A DNA stretch of 41,685 bases from Chrysochromulina tobinii. Taxonomy: Eukaryota; Haptophyta; Prymnesiales; Chrysochromulinaceae. Made by a program: the position numbers and the translations under genes. Below are positions 21,772 to 34,293 of the stretch, piece by piece (position 1 is the stretch's first letter; each line of letters opens with the position of its first letter). The stretch spans positions 1-41,685 of the forward strand of contig JWZX01003080.1 of assembly GCA_001275005.1 (NCBI GenBank), in the 5' to 3' direction. Under the pieces are notes generated by a model. That model made no database searches. It saw nothing but the letters and a program-made list of their open reading frames with translations, and was not told the origin of the DNA.

Positions 21772-21892
21772 AGCATTGTAGCACAAGCCGGTGCCTAGTC
21801 AGACGCGTATGCAGCACGCAGCATGGACGGCAGTGGAGAATTTCAAGCTCAGTCGACAGTCCGGTGCAAACCAGCGGAATGCGAGATCGCGC

Positions 21893-24800
21893 TCAAAACC
21901 GCTCTCCCGTCGTCCCATAGAGTTGGAAGGTGAAGAAGTGGAACCTCATGCGCGCCGTCATCGTGTGCGGCGTCGGCCCGCTCGGAGTCGGAGGCATATA
22001 GGACTGGCGCGGCAGGTAGAGAGGCACCTTTCGAGGCGAGCCCGAGACCCGGCCTGAGAGTGAGCTAGCTCGAGTGGCACTGCCACCGTCCGCGGGGCGC
22101 GGGGGGGGCAAATTGCGCGACGTGCCCGCCACGGTGGGTTGGCGCGTCGCGAGTCCATCGGCGGAGGCGGCGGAGGCGGCGAGCACCGCCGCCGAGATTG
22201 GAGGCGCCCCCGAGTCCGGGTCGGGGACGGGCACCGAGAGCAGCGTGAGCATCTCGACCACCTGCGCGCGCAGCCATGTGGGTGGTCCAAATGAGAGCGC
22301 CAGGAGCGCGTCGATGCCTCCGGAGTCTTTGATGGCCGGATGTGCGGTCTTATCGCGGCAGATGCACAGCAGGGCGGCGGCGGCGAAGCCACGCGTCTCG
22401 GTGTCGTCCTCAAGCAGCATCTTGATGAGCAGCGGGATGGCGCCACCCTCGGCGATCGCCTTGTCGTACACGCCTTCGTTGCCATCCGAGAGAGCCCAGA
22501 GGCAGCATGCCGCGTGCCGTTGCGTCATGCTGCGCTTGTCGGTGAGGAGTACAATGAGTGGCCGGATCGCGCCCGCGTGGTAGATGATCTTCTTGTTCGT
22601 GCCCAGGCTGCGCGCGAGCGCAGAGAGCACCGCGGCGGCATGCTCGCGCGCCTCGCCCGATTTGGAGGAGAGCACCTGCACGAGCAGTGGGATGGCGCCC
22701 GCGTCCCCCATCTGAATCTTGCTCTCGGCCGATGAGGCGAGGTGCCAGAGCGCGCCCGCCGCACACTTGTGCGTCTCAGTCGAGCTGCTCGAGAGAAGGG
22801 TCACGAGCGGCGGGATGGCGCCCGCCTCGGCGATCGTCGTCTTATTCGTGCCGAGCGCTGCAAGCTGCCAGAGCGCGCCGCTCGCGTACGTTTGCGTGGC
22901 GACGGAGTCGGAAGAGAGCATCGCGATAAGCGGACCCACCCCATTCGCCGCCACGATGGCACTCTTGTTATCCGACGAGCGAGCGAGGTCAGCGAGCACC
23001 GCCGCCGCGCGCTCCTGCGGGGTGTTGGCGCGCACGCGCCGCCCGTCACCGAGCAGGCGCACGAGCGGCTCGATGGCGTTGGCGGCGGTGATCGCTTTGC
23101 GGTTCTCCTCGGAGCGAGCGGCGAGCACCGCGAGGGCCTCGGCGGCGTTCATCTGCGCGGTCGCGCTGCGCAGTTCAAGCACCGCGATCAGCTTCTTGAC
23201 GACGGCGTTGCGGCTGTTGACGTCGTGTGAGGCGAGCGAGAGCAGCGCGCCTACCGCGTGCTCCTGCGTGTCCGCCGAGTCGGAGCCGAGGATGTCGACG
23301 AGTGGTGCGATCGCGCCCGCCTTGGTGAGGGCGATCTGATTCTCGGTATGGTCGCGTGCGAGGGACTGGAGAGCGGCGGCTGCGTACTGCTGCGTAGTGC
23401 CACTCTCGCTGGCCAGCAGCGCGACGAGCGGCGCGATGCCGCCCGCCTTGGCAATTGCGACCTGGTTCTCCTCAGTCGCCGCCAAGTGCCAAAGCGCCTT
23501 GCACGTGTGCTCGTAGGAATCGGCCTTGTGCATCGGCGTCTTATGGTTCAACAGAGCCACAAGTGGAGGGATCCCCTCCTCCTCGGTGATCATCGTTTGG
23601 TTGATGATGTTGTCCTTGGCCAGCGTCGCGAGAGCCCCAGCCGCCACGTTGGACTTCTTGAGTGCCGCCGTAATCGCCGAGTTCGTCGCCACGTGTGGCA
23701 GGGCACCGGATACCGAGCGCTGCTTGACCGGAGTGCCCACTGCCGATAGAGCGGTGCTACTCGATGCCCTTTCGAGGGCGGTGGCGGAGCTCACCATGGC
23801 CACGAGCGGCGAGATTGCACCCTCCTCGGCGATCTGCGTCTGCGTGTCCGGGTTATCCAGCGCAATCTCCGACAGAGCTCGCGCGGCCACCTCGGGGGGG
23901 CCGAGGCTTGGGTCGACGAGCCATTTCACAAAGGCGGAGACGGCGCCCGCTGCAGCGATCTCGAGGGAAGCGCTGGCGCGCCTTGCGAGCTGCGCGAGAC
24001 AGTCGGCCGCATGTTCCTTGGCGTCTGCATTGCCGTCCGAGAGCAGGACGACAAGCGGCTCGATGCCCTTGGCAAGCTTGATCGCCTTGGCGTTCATGCC
24101 GATGGGAGCGAGGCCGGAGAGCACCGCAGCCGCGTGCTCCTGAGCCACCGCCGAGAGCTTTCGAAGCCGTAACGACTCGATGAGCGCTTCGATGCAGCCC
24201 GCCTCAACGATGGCCTCGCGCGAGATGGTGTCCGAGATGGCCAGCAGTGAGCGCAGCGCGTACTCCTGCGCCTCCACCCGTCCGTCCTTGAGCCCATCCT
24301 TGAGCAGGTTGACCAGCGGCACACCCTGGACTCCGGCGCTGGGACCGGACTTCTTCGCCTTCGAGGTCGTCGAGTTCTTATCATCCGCCGCCATGTCGGT
24401 GAGCGCCTCGGACGCGCGCTGGCGCACGGCGGCCTTGTCGGAGGCAAGGAGCTTGACAAGCTCCTGCGTCACGGTCGCATGGGTCTCGGCCGACTTGAGC
24501 GCAATGAGCGCCAGGCCCTGCGCGGCCATGCTCATCGACTTGTCCGAGCCGCACTCGAGCTGGCGCACGAGATCGGGCACCGCGCCAGCCTTGGCGATGG
24601 CCGACCGATTCTCGGGGTCCTTGGCGAGATTGCGCAGCAGCTGCGTGACGTGCTCGGCTGCCTTCGGGCTGTCGCCGTGCGCCTTGAGCATGGCCACCGC
24701 CTCGTATGCTGCCGACGTCTGATTCACGACGTTCTGCACGCAGAGGGAGATGAGCGCGCCCGCTGCCTGCTCGCAGGCCTTTTCGGATCCGCCGTCGAAG

Positions 24801-27800
24801 AGCGAGACGAGCAGAGGGATGCCGCCTCCGATGGCTGGGTGGCCGTCAGCGATGGTGATCCTGTTCTCCGCCGTCTCAGCGAGTGCGTGCAACGCTCCCG
24901 CCGCCGTCTCCTGCGCACCTGGGCTGCCCGTCTTGAGCAGGCCGACGAGCGGAGCGATGCCGTGCATCTTGCCGATGGTCTCCCTGTTGTGCTCGTCGTC
25001 GGCGAGAGCCCAGAGTGCGCCCGCCGCGTCGCACTGCACCACAGAATGCCCATCGAGCATCATGATGAGTGGCTGGATGCCGCCCACCTTGGCAATCGCC
25101 GCCTGGTTCTCAGGGCTGTTGTGCGCCATCGACCAGAGTGCCGCCGCCATCTCCTTTTGCACCTTGGCCGCGTCCAGGACCACGGACGCCGAGTGGCTGG
25201 AGCTGTTGCTATGCTCCTTGGGAGCTGCCCTGGCGTCCTCCACGTTGAGGAGGCTGACGAGCAGCTCGATACCGCCTGCCTTGGCGATCGAGCGCTGGTT
25301 GGACGCGTTCGCTCGCGCAAAGCGCGAGACGGCGAGCGCGGCCTTGGCGGAGGCTTGCTTGTCCTCCGAGCCGAGCAGCGACACGATGAGCTGCGCAATT
25401 GCCTCCTCGTTCTCCGTGTTGTTGAGTGCGAGCGCTGCGAGCGCGCCCGCAGCTTGCTCACGCGCCTTTTCACTCGTGAGCCCAAGGACGGCGACGAGCG
25501 GCGCGATGCCGCCTGCGTTGGCGATGGCGACTTGGTTCTCGTGGTGCTTCCCGATGCACAGCGACCAAAGGGCGGAGGCGCTCGCTTCCTTAGCGTAGTC
25601 TCCGCCGCCCTCGGTATTGAGCAGGCTGATCAACGGCTCGATGCCGCCGTCGCTCGCGAGCTTGTCCTGGTTCTTCTTATTGTTGTGCGCCAGCACGGCG
25701 AGCGCCGCGGCCGCCTCGGCAGACACCTCCTCGTGCACGGAGCTCGCGAGCAGTGACACAAGCTTGCCGATGCCCTTGTTCTTCTCGACGGCGTCCTGGA
25801 TCTCGGTCATGCCGACGGAGAGAGCGGCGATCGCGCCCGCGGCGCGCTTGCGGATGGTGTCGTCCTCCTCGGAGAGCAGAGCGACGAGCGGCCGAATGGC
25901 ACCGGCGTCGCTCACCGCTTTCTGGAGTTCCGCTTGTGAGCCGCCCTCCGTGTTCGAGGTGAGGGTGCGCAGGGCGGAGGCGGCGGAGGCCTTGGCCGCA
26001 CTGCTGCTCTCCCTGCCGAGCATCGCGACGAGTGGCACGATCCCGCCCTCGCTCATGATCTGGGTCGAGCTCTTGTTCGAGATCCGGGCGAGCTCGGCAA
26101 GCACCGCCGCCGAGTACGCCTGCGCCCCCGCCGTGCCGGTCGTGAGCATCGAGACGAGCGGCCGGATGCAGTTGGACGACAAGATGCCGCGGATGCCATC
26201 CTCGGTGGCGGCGAGGCACGCGAGGACCGCCGCCGCGAGCTCCTGAGCGATCGCCGAGGTTGACCCTCCGCCACGCAGCTGCACCACCAGCCGTGGTACC
26301 GCGCCGGCCCGTACGATGGCCACGCAGTTATCCGCATCTTTGGAGAGGGTGAGTAGCAGCTGGCTCACGTGCTCCTGCGACTCGGCAGAGCCAGTACCCA
26401 CGAGCACCACCAACCCGGACGCGATGGCGAGCTGCGTAGAAGGCGAGTTGAGCGCGAGCGTCGAGAGAGCGCGCGCCGCTTCCTCTTTCACATCCGCGGC
26501 GCCGCCGCTCAACAGGTTGACGAGCGGCGAGATCGCGCCCGCATTCACGATGACCACGGGCGAGCCTGGGTTGTCGCGCGCTAGGTCGCTGAGCACGCAC
26601 GCTGCGCGCCGCTGCGTGCCCGTGTTCTGGTTGGCGAGCAGCCCGACGCAGTACTTGGAGATCTGCATCTGGTTGTCGGCGTTCTTGGTCGCGAGTCGAG
26701 CGAGCGCGTTCGCCGCATTCTTCTGCGCCTGCTCGGTGCCGTCGTCGATGATGGCCACCATGGGCGAGATGCCGCTACACTTGGCGATCGCGAGCTGGAT
26801 AGGCCGGTCGATGGCCATGTGCCAGAGGGCACCCGCCGCGTTTTCGCGCGCCTGCGTGGTGCCCGAGCTCAGCAGGGCAACGAGAGGCTGGATCGCACCC
26901 GCCTCGGCGATGCTGGTCAGTCGATCGTTGCTCTCCTCGTCGTCGTCCTCGTCGTTGTCGTCTTGCCCGTCCGCGGTGAAATTCAACGCGCGATCCAAGG
27001 CGCGCAGAGCAGCCAGCTCCGCCCTGGCCGCCCTGTCCTTCTCCTTCTGCTGCTCGGCCGCCTGACGGACCTTGAACGCGCCGAAGGCCAGATCGGAGAG
27101 GGCCGCAGCCGCCATCTCTTGGGCCTTGGGCGAGCCCATCTTGAGGAGCTGCACGAGGTCGGGGATGGCGCCCGCCTCGATGATGATCACGTGCACCTCG
27201 AAGAGCGCGGCGAGGTGCCAGATCGCACGCGCCGCGTGCTCCTGCCCGAGCTGTGAGCCTATCCGGATGAAGGCCAGCAGCGCAGGCACGGCTCCCGCTT
27301 CGATGATCGCATCCTGCATGTCGGCGTTGTTGTACGCAATGTCGGCGAGCGCGATTGCCGCCTGTTCCGACATGCCCACCTTGGGGCCCGCCTCGGCGTC
27401 CTTCATGTCCTTGCCTTTGGTGCTCGCCCCCCCCTTTTCTTTCGCATCGGCAATAGGATCCTTGCGTGCTGGCGTGGTCGGCGGCACCCAGCCCTTGACC
27501 TTGACGCCTCCGGTCAAATTGGAGCCGTCGAGCATCGAAATGAGCCGCTTGATCCCTCCCATCATGTAGATTTGGGCTCGCCGCTCCGCCGCGCCCTTGA
27601 TCTCGCCGTCCTTGGCGGTTCGAGCCTTGGCCTCCGCGACGTCGCCGAGCGCAGCGATGAACTCGACCGGGTTCTCCATGAGCGCGTCGATCGACTCCGC
27701 GGCGACTAGCTTGGCCTCGGCCACGTCCCATTGCATGCCCGCCTTCGTCAAGAGGGGCTCGAGCTTAGGGCGCAGTCGCGTGAGCATCAAGAGCCGCGCC

Positions 27801-30800
27801 TTGGCCTCGACGTCCACGACGCTCGGGTCCTCGTGCGCGAGGCGTGCGAGCACGCGTGCCGCCGTCTCGGGCGTGCCGATCGTCGGGCTGGAAAGCAACG
27901 CGATGATGGGCTGGATGCCGTGCGCGTTCGCCACGATATCGCGATTCTTGGGCACGAGGGCGAGCTCGGAGAGGCAGCTCGCTGCCTGCTGCTGCGAGCC
28001 CGCGGAGCCGCTCTCAACGAGCCTGACGAGTGGCAGCACACCGCCCTGCGCGGCGATCTGGATGGACACCTCTGTGTTTCCGCGCGCGAGGCGTACAAGG
28101 ATGATGGCCGCAAGCTCGGCTGCCACGTCGCCTTCCGCGGCGAGCATGCCGATCAACGGCTTGATCGCTCCCGCGTTGGCGATCAGGGTGCGGTTCTCTT
28201 CTTGAGACGCCATGTGCCACAGGGCTCGTGTCGCGTACTCCTGTGCCTCGACCGACGACTTGGCGACGAGAGCGATGAGCGGCGGGATGGCATCGCTCTT
28301 GGCAATGAAGACCTGTGTGGTCGCATTGTCACTCGCGAGGCAGAGGACTGCGTGGGCCGCCGCCGCCTGTGTGGTCACCGTGGTGCTTTGGAGCCAGGTG
28401 ATGAGGGGCGGGATGCCGCCGAGCTTGGCCAGGCCCACCTGATTGGCGGCCGAGTCGCTCGCAAACGAGGAGCACGTATTGAGCACGCGCTCGGCGCGAT
28501 CGGCAGTGCGGACCGCCGAAGAGCCGAGCAGACCTACGAGCCGCTTGGCAATGAGCTGCCGATTGTCCATGTGCTTCGCTGCGAGGGCGGCGAGCGCGCC
28601 CGCGACGTACACCTGCGACTTGTCGGTGCTGCCCGTGACGAGAAGTCCAAGGAGAGGGTCGATGCCGCCCAGCTTGGCAATCGTATCCTTATTGCCTTGG
28701 TGGTCGGTCGCCAGTGCAAGGATGGCCGCAGCGCATTGGTCTTTGGTGTCCTCAGAGCCCTCACGCATCAGTGTGCATAGCGGGGCGATTGCCCCGGTGC
28801 GTGCGATCGCACTCTGGTTCTCGGTGTGGTTTTGCGCCAGGTTGGCGAGCGCGCCCGCCGCGTTCGCCTGCATCTGGGACGAGGGCGAGCCGAGCATCCC
28901 TACGAGCGGCTGAATGGCACCTGCCTCTGCGATCGCATCCTGATTCTTGCGATTGCCCTTGGCCATCTCTTGCAGGGCGTCCGCCGCGAGCGTGCACAGC
29001 TGCATGAGCGACGCGTCCTTGACCGTCTGGTTCGAGAAGCCGGCCATCACCCCCACGAGCTTTGGGATGCCGCCCGCACGCGAGACGAGCGCCTGGTTGT
29101 TCTTCGAGTTGCGGCAGAGCTCCTTGATAGCGCCGACGGCGTTCTCCTTGGCCTTGGCCGACGCCGAGTCGAGGATGTCGAGGAGCGGCACGATGCCGTT
29201 GGCGTCCACGATCGACTTGCGATTGTCCTCGGACTCGCGTGCGAGGTTGGCGAGCGCGGCGGCGGCCTGCTCCTGCGCCGCGGCGGCGCCGGTCCCTCCG
29301 CCCTTGCACTGGGCCGTGCGGCTACCCTCGACATCGCTGCTCGCATTCGCCCTCTCGCGAGCGGCCGTCTCCTGTGCGGCGGCTCCCGAGTCTTGGAGCA
29401 TGTCGACCAGCTTCTTGATGATGAGCACCCGGTTCGCGTTCTCGATGGACAGGCGTACAAGTGCCCCTTCGGCATGCTCGCGCGCGCGCCGGTTGTTGCA
29501 GCCGAGGAGCATCACGAGCCAGCCAATGCCTCCGCTCTCCGTGATGCCGACGCGGTTGCCTTCATGGTCGGCGAGCGCAAAGAGCGCGCCCGCCGCCTCC
29601 TCCTGTGCCTCCGGGCCGAACGTGCCTTCAAGCAGCGCGACGAGCAGCACAATCGCACCCGCCTCGGCAATCGCCGCCTGCGTCGACGCGTGGTCCTTCG
29701 AGAGGCGCGCGAGCGCTCGTGCTGCGTACTTCTTCGTCTTCTGGGCCTCATCTTCGAGGACAAGCACGAGAGGACGAATGCCGCCCGCGCTCACAATCTC
29801 GTCGCGAGCGTCCGAGTCGGTCGCCAGGTTGGCGAGCGCGTCCGCGCCGTACATGCGTGCCATCGGGTTCTCCTTGGCGTTCAGCGTGAGCAGCTTGATG
29901 AGGGGCTGGATGCCTCCGCACTCCGTGATCGAGGCACGCGTCTCCTCGTTCTCGAATGCGAGCTTGGCGAGCGCGGAGGCGGCCTGCTCCTTGATGAAGA
30001 CGCGAGCATCCGAGAGCTGCTGGATCAGCGGCTGCACGCCTCCCGCCTCGGAAATGATCGACTGGTTCTTCTTCTCAATCGAGAGCGACAGCGCCCAGAG
30101 GGCATAGTCCTTCGCTTCCAAATGACTACTCTTCAGGAGCGCGACGAGCTGCGCCGGGTTGCCCGCCTGCGCGATCACCTCGTGCGCGGACGTGTTCTCC
30201 TTCACGAGGGCGTTGAGAGCCTTCACAGCACGCTCCTGCGCCTCGCGATTCCCGTTGATGAGCAGCTCGACGAGCAACTGCGTGAGCACCACTTGGTTCG
30301 CCTTGTTATCGAGACCCAGCGAGGCGAGTGCGCCGGCTGCGTGTTCTCTGGCGCGCACGGAGCCCATCCCAAGAAGGGTGACGAGCGGCGCGTTGCAGAA
30401 CCCGAACATGGCCTTGATCTCGGGGGTTTCGGAGAGCGACCAGATCGCGCCCGCCACCTCGGCCTTAACACGCTCGTCGTTGCTCGTCTTGATCAGATTG
30501 CCGAGCTGACCCACGGCGCCGAGGTCGACGACGGTCTTCTGGTTGGGCAGGTTGCCGCGAGAGATCTCCATGAGCGCGCTGGCCGCGTAGCTCGTCACAT
30601 CCGTCGAGCTCGACTCGAGCAGCTGCACGATCGGCTTGATGCCGCCCATCCTCGCGACGGCATCTTGGTTGTCGCGATTGTGGCGGGTGAGCTGTGCAAG
30701 CGCCGCCATGCTCTTCGACTGTGCTGAGGCGCTCCGTGACGAGAGCAGCGCGAGGAGCGGCCCGAAACAGCCCGCCTTGGCGATCGCCGCCTGCGTCTCC

Positions 30801-31918
30801 GTATTGTCGTCCGCAATCTCCGCCAGCGCCTCTGCCGCGGCGACCTGTGCGTCCATGTCGATGCCGTTGAGCAGCGAGAGTAGCGGAGCGATGCCGCCCG
30901 CCTCGGCGATCTCCGTCTGAATGTCCTTGTTTTCGTGCGCGAGCTTGGCGAGCGCAGTCGCCGCTGCCATAAGGGAGGCCAGCAGCATGCAATGAGGGAG
31001 GTACGCAGCATGCAATGAGGGAGGCCATCAGCATGCAATGAGGGGGGCATTTCAGCATGCTATGAGGGTGGCATTCAGCATGCTATGCGGGTGACAGGCA
31101 GCATGCGATGTAGGAGGGAGCTTTGGCGGGGGCATTCTCACGGCCGTCAGCATCGGGGCGCACCCACGGGAGGCAGGGGACGCGCACCAGAGGGCGGCGA
31201 TGACACGTACAGGCATGAGGGGGCAATCATTTGTGGGGGCGATCACATGGGGGCGATCAACGTCACGCTATGTGTGCCACGTGTGCTCGTCGGATGACCC
31301 ACCTGGCTTCTGCGCCTTGCCAGTACCGAGCAGGCTGAGCAGCAGCGGGATCGAGCCCGCGCTCGCGATGTTCCGCTGCGCCTCGCCGCTGTAGGCGGCC
31401 GCATTGGCTAGCGCCTGCGCGGCAAAGGACTGGGCCGCGCCAGAGCCCCCCTTGACGATGGCGACAAGGGGCGGGATGGCCCCGGCCTTGATGATGCCCT
31501 GCTGGTGCGAGACGTCCGCATCGAGCGCGGCGAGCGCGGACGCCACCTGCTCCTGCACCTTGGAGCTGCCCATCTTGAGCAGGTTGACGAGCGGCCCAAT
31601 CCCGCCTGCGGCGACGATCGCCTCTTGCGTGTCCGGCTTACCCAGCGCGAGGACACCGAGCGTTGCAGCGGCCGACTCCTGGCTGCACGCCGTCCCGGAG
31701 CTCAGCAGCTTCACGAGCGGCTCCACCGCCTTGGCGGCGAGCACGTCCGGCTGGTTCTGCCCATGGTTTTGGGTCGCAAGGCTCCGAAGCTGTGCCGCTG
31801 CGTGATCACGAACCTCGGAGTTGCCCGTGGTGATCTCGGCGACGAGGTTCCTAGCTAGCTGCGGGATATCGCCCGCTTTGCTGATGTCCTTGGCGGTGAT
31901 CGTCGTCCCCTTGCCCAT
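21893..31918 (-). CDS. Giant armadillo-repeat protein (two exons)
   Basis: Join (minus) 31918..31303 and 30963..21893, about 3,228 residues. Almost the whole length is tandem armadillo repeats of about 42 residues with the pattern I..AG.I.PLV.LL..G....QE.AA.AL..LA....N; I estimate about 65-70 repeats. The repeats resemble plant/algal Vac8-like ARM proteins, but the number is far beyond the usual 8-12. About 110 C-terminal residues are Pro/Ser/Arg rich and non-repeat. A few repeats carry insertions, for example an acidic DDNDEDDDEES stretch. The start at 31918 (GCGATGG, strong context) is preferred; an in-frame ATG at 31996 in a weak context would add 26 residues. A continuous superhelical protein-binding scaffold is expected; partners and location are unknown. 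No transmembrane helix was seen. Confidence 0.88.
30964..31302 (-). other. Intron of the armadillo gene (339 nt, phase 1)
   Basis: Minus-strand donor CCAG|GTGGGT (31302) and acceptor ATGGCAG|CG (ends 30964). Joining LLGTGKAQKP to AATALAKLAHEN rebuilds a nearly full ARM repeat, two residues shorter than average. The frame is closed on both sides without splicing. The exact acceptor could shift, since the rebuilt repeat is slightly short. Confidence 0.8.
30983..31121. repeat. 23-base minisatellite inside the armadillo intron (6 units)
   Basis: Units starting CAGCATGC begin at 30983, 31006, 31029, 31053, 31076 and 31099 (period 23-24), with divergence rising to the right. In the transcript sense each unit carries a pyrimidine-rich CCTCCCTCATTGCATG, so the array is a ladder of polypyrimidine tracts next to the true 3' splice site. 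Confidence 0.93.
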
Positions 31919-32085
31919 CGCAGGGCCCGCGGGTCGAGTCGCCACGAAGCGCACGCAGGCCCCAAAACTTGCGAGACCAAAAAAAGTGTAAAACATGAAC
32001 AGAAACAGTTTCGCGAAAATCGTGCATGCGTTTTCCGCGCGCTAACGCAGCAAAATTACGCAAGTGTGCACGTCACAAACAGTCC

Positions 32086-34088
32086 CTATAGCTTTCGATC
32101 CAGAGGACTAAAGAGGCGCCTCCTCGGGCGCCACTGTATGCGGCGCAGGAGGGCAACGGCCATGGCCAAGACGACGTCGCGGCCGAGGCGCCGCCCGCCG
32201 GGTGTGCGCAGCGCCTCGAGGAGCAGGCTGCGTCGCGGACGGCCGGAGAGGCCAGAAGCCTCATCCACGAGCCGGCGGACTCGCGCGAGGTCAATGCGGC
32301 CATCGGCATCGCGCGTGAGCGCATCGAGGGTGCGCCGCAGCCGCGGCGAGCCCGTTGGGTCGGCAAGGAGCCGCCGGAGCGCGAACGGGTAGACGGCTTG
32401 CAGCACGTCGAAGGAGGGGTCGGCGGAGCGCGCCATCCCTTCGAGAGTGGCGAGCGCGCGCGCATTGTTCAGGAAGTAAGGCGGAAGTTGGAGCGCAAAT
32501 CGCGGCGCGAGCACGGCGAGCTCGGCGATCAGACGATCGAAGCGGAGGGTCGGCAGCGTGGATGCTGTGGTCGTCGCCGCTGGGGTCGCCCCTCCTCCTC
32601 CTCCTCCTGCTGCTGCTGATCCCGCCGCGGCTGTGGAGCCGGCGCCGGTGCGGACAGTGGAGGGCGGGACGAGGACACGGTCGGCGAGGGCAGTGAGGGC
32701 AGCTTCAAGATCGCATCGCGTGTCGCCAGCCCGTAACTCGTCGTCCGGCAGCAACATGAGATCGGTGAACAGATCGGCGACTGCACCAATATTCCGGTCG
32801 AAGAGCAAGCGTGCCACCGCACACACGAGCGCCTCTCGCACCTGAAACCGCCAGAGGGCAATCTCAGATCAATCTCAGATCAACCTCAGAGAGAGCACCT
32901 GAAACCACCGGAGGGCTCACTCTCAGGACTCACTCTCAGAGGGGCACCCGAAGAAGGCTCATCAGAAGGCAATCTCGAGCAGCCGAGGGCGAATCTCGCG
33001 CGGATCTCGCGCACCTGCAGAGGCACCTCGCTCACAAGGCCAAAGTCCAAGTACGCCAAGCGCGGGGGCAGCGGCGGACGGCGGAGGAGGGCTCGGAGGG
33101 CGCGCTGCGGCCGCGAGAGCGTGCGTGAGGGGGCACGTAGCAGGTTCCCGCCGTGCGGGTCCGCGTGCATCACGCCCTCCTCGAGCATCTGGGAGAGCGT
33201 CGCATCGATACCGAAACGCACGAGAGGCAGCGAGCTCGGGGGGAGCGTCGCGTCCCCTCGCGGCAGTAAGGGCTCGCCCTCGACCCACGTCATCGCCAGG
33301 CAGCGCCCGCCGCTGTGCCCGGGCAGGGCCTGCGGCAGCACAATCTCCGCAGCGGCGGCCACTGTCGCACCGGCCTCGCCTCGCCGCCGCCGAGCAGTCG
33401 CCGCGAGCGCCCGGGCCGCTGGCTGGCCTGGGCGGTAGAGGGCCCCGAATTTGGCGAGATTGGCCCGTTCATTCGCATAGTCCATCTCTTCGAAGAGGCG
33501 CGAGAAGAATTCGTCCACAGCCGCGACGAGCGCCGGCTTGAGTAGGCGCGCTCCGCTGGCAGTCGGAGGCCATCGGAGGGATTGTAGCCATCCGGCAGCA
33601 GCGCGCGCCAGCAAGGAATCCATGGCGATGGTTTCGCGCGCGCCTGGCCTGAGGAGCTTGAGCGCGACCGGCGAGGCGTACGAGGGAAGTGAGAGACGGT
33701 ACACCTGGCCGAGGGAGGCGGCGGCCGCCGGCCGCTCGGGCAGCGCCGCCAGCACCTCGTCCGCCGCAGCAGGCGGGAGGTCCTCGCGAATGATTCTCTG
33801 CACATCGGCCAGCGCGAATGGCGTGCACGAGTCCTGCAGCAGACGCAAGTCGTCAGCGATGGCGCGGCCGACGAGGTCTGGCCGATTTGCGAGGGCCTGA
33901 CCGAATTTGATCACCGACGGTCCGAGCGCCTCGATACTCATGTGCAACGGAGTGCCAGGCACGAGAGCGCGCACCACCGTCACGCTGATGGAGGCAACGC
34001 GCCCACGAAGTGCTGCCGCACCCTCGGCTGTATAGTAGTGGGCCGCGATGGCGGATGCGTCGTAGGCCGCTGGCAGCGGTGGCCTCAT
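32086..34088 (-). CDS. ABC1/ADCK (UbiB-family) atypical kinase, two exons
   Basis: Join (minus) 34088..33015 and 32841..32086, 609 residues. The family signature is complete: KFGQ (Lys61), Ala-rich loop AAAASLGQVY (121-130), ATP-site Lys144 (VALKLL), ExD at Glu201/Asp203, catalytic HADPHGGN (308-315) and DFG (Asp348-350). The C-terminal part after the intron is helical with a Gly/Ala/Thr-rich insert. ABC1 kinases act in mitochondria or plastids, usually linked to ubiquinone, plastoquinone or tocopherol metabolism. I see no clear transit peptide; the N-terminus begins near the family's YD..A..YY motif, so a targeting exon may be missing, although an in-frame stop lies just upstream of 34088. 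The stop is 168 bases from the armadillo gene start. Confidence 0.88.
32842..33014 (-). other. Intron of the ABC1 kinase gene (173 nt, phase 0)
   Basis: Minus-strand donor CTGCAG|GTGCGC (33014) and acceptor TTTCAG|GTGCGA (ends 32842). Splicing joins LDFGLVSEVPLQ to VREALVCAVARLLF, continuing the family's post-DFG helix. Exon 2 and the intron's 5' end both begin with a GTGCG-GAG-like sequence. The 3' part contains a second acceptor-like copy (GGTGGTTTCAGGTGC, about 50 bases before the true one) and GATCTGAGATT repeats. Confidence 0.9.
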
Positions 34089-34293
34089 GAAGGTCCGACT
34101 GCAGCATCATCGTGTGAACTCGTGTGAATGCAGCTCCAAAAAGGAGATTTTGTAGACCGCGAACCTGTCCACGATTGTGCGTGTCCAGGATCCACGAGAG
34201 GTTGAGAAGGGCGGGGAGAAATACATGCTAAATCACTAGTGCTACATGTAAATCACCGAGCCAAAAAAGGTTGTCGCCCCACACGACTTTCCA

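Larger units (their letters stand above)
21341..21892. other. Non-coding interval between the armadillo and rhodopsin kinase genes
   Basis: Both flanking genes are on the minus strand, so this holds the 3' end of the armadillo gene and the presumed promoter of the kinase gene. No gene is seen. It contains an identical 81-base direct repeat, a 20-base tandem duplication (21732-21771) and an 8-bp inverted pair (ATGGGAGC 21550-21557 with GCTCCCAT 21587-21594) in the spacer between the direct repeats. Confidence 0.6.

Noticed and set aside
28826-30727. Long plus-strand open frame opposite the armadillo gene
   Set aside because: It is a high-GC antisense reflection of the ARM repeats: Arg/His-rich, repetitive with the 126-base period, and without any domain.
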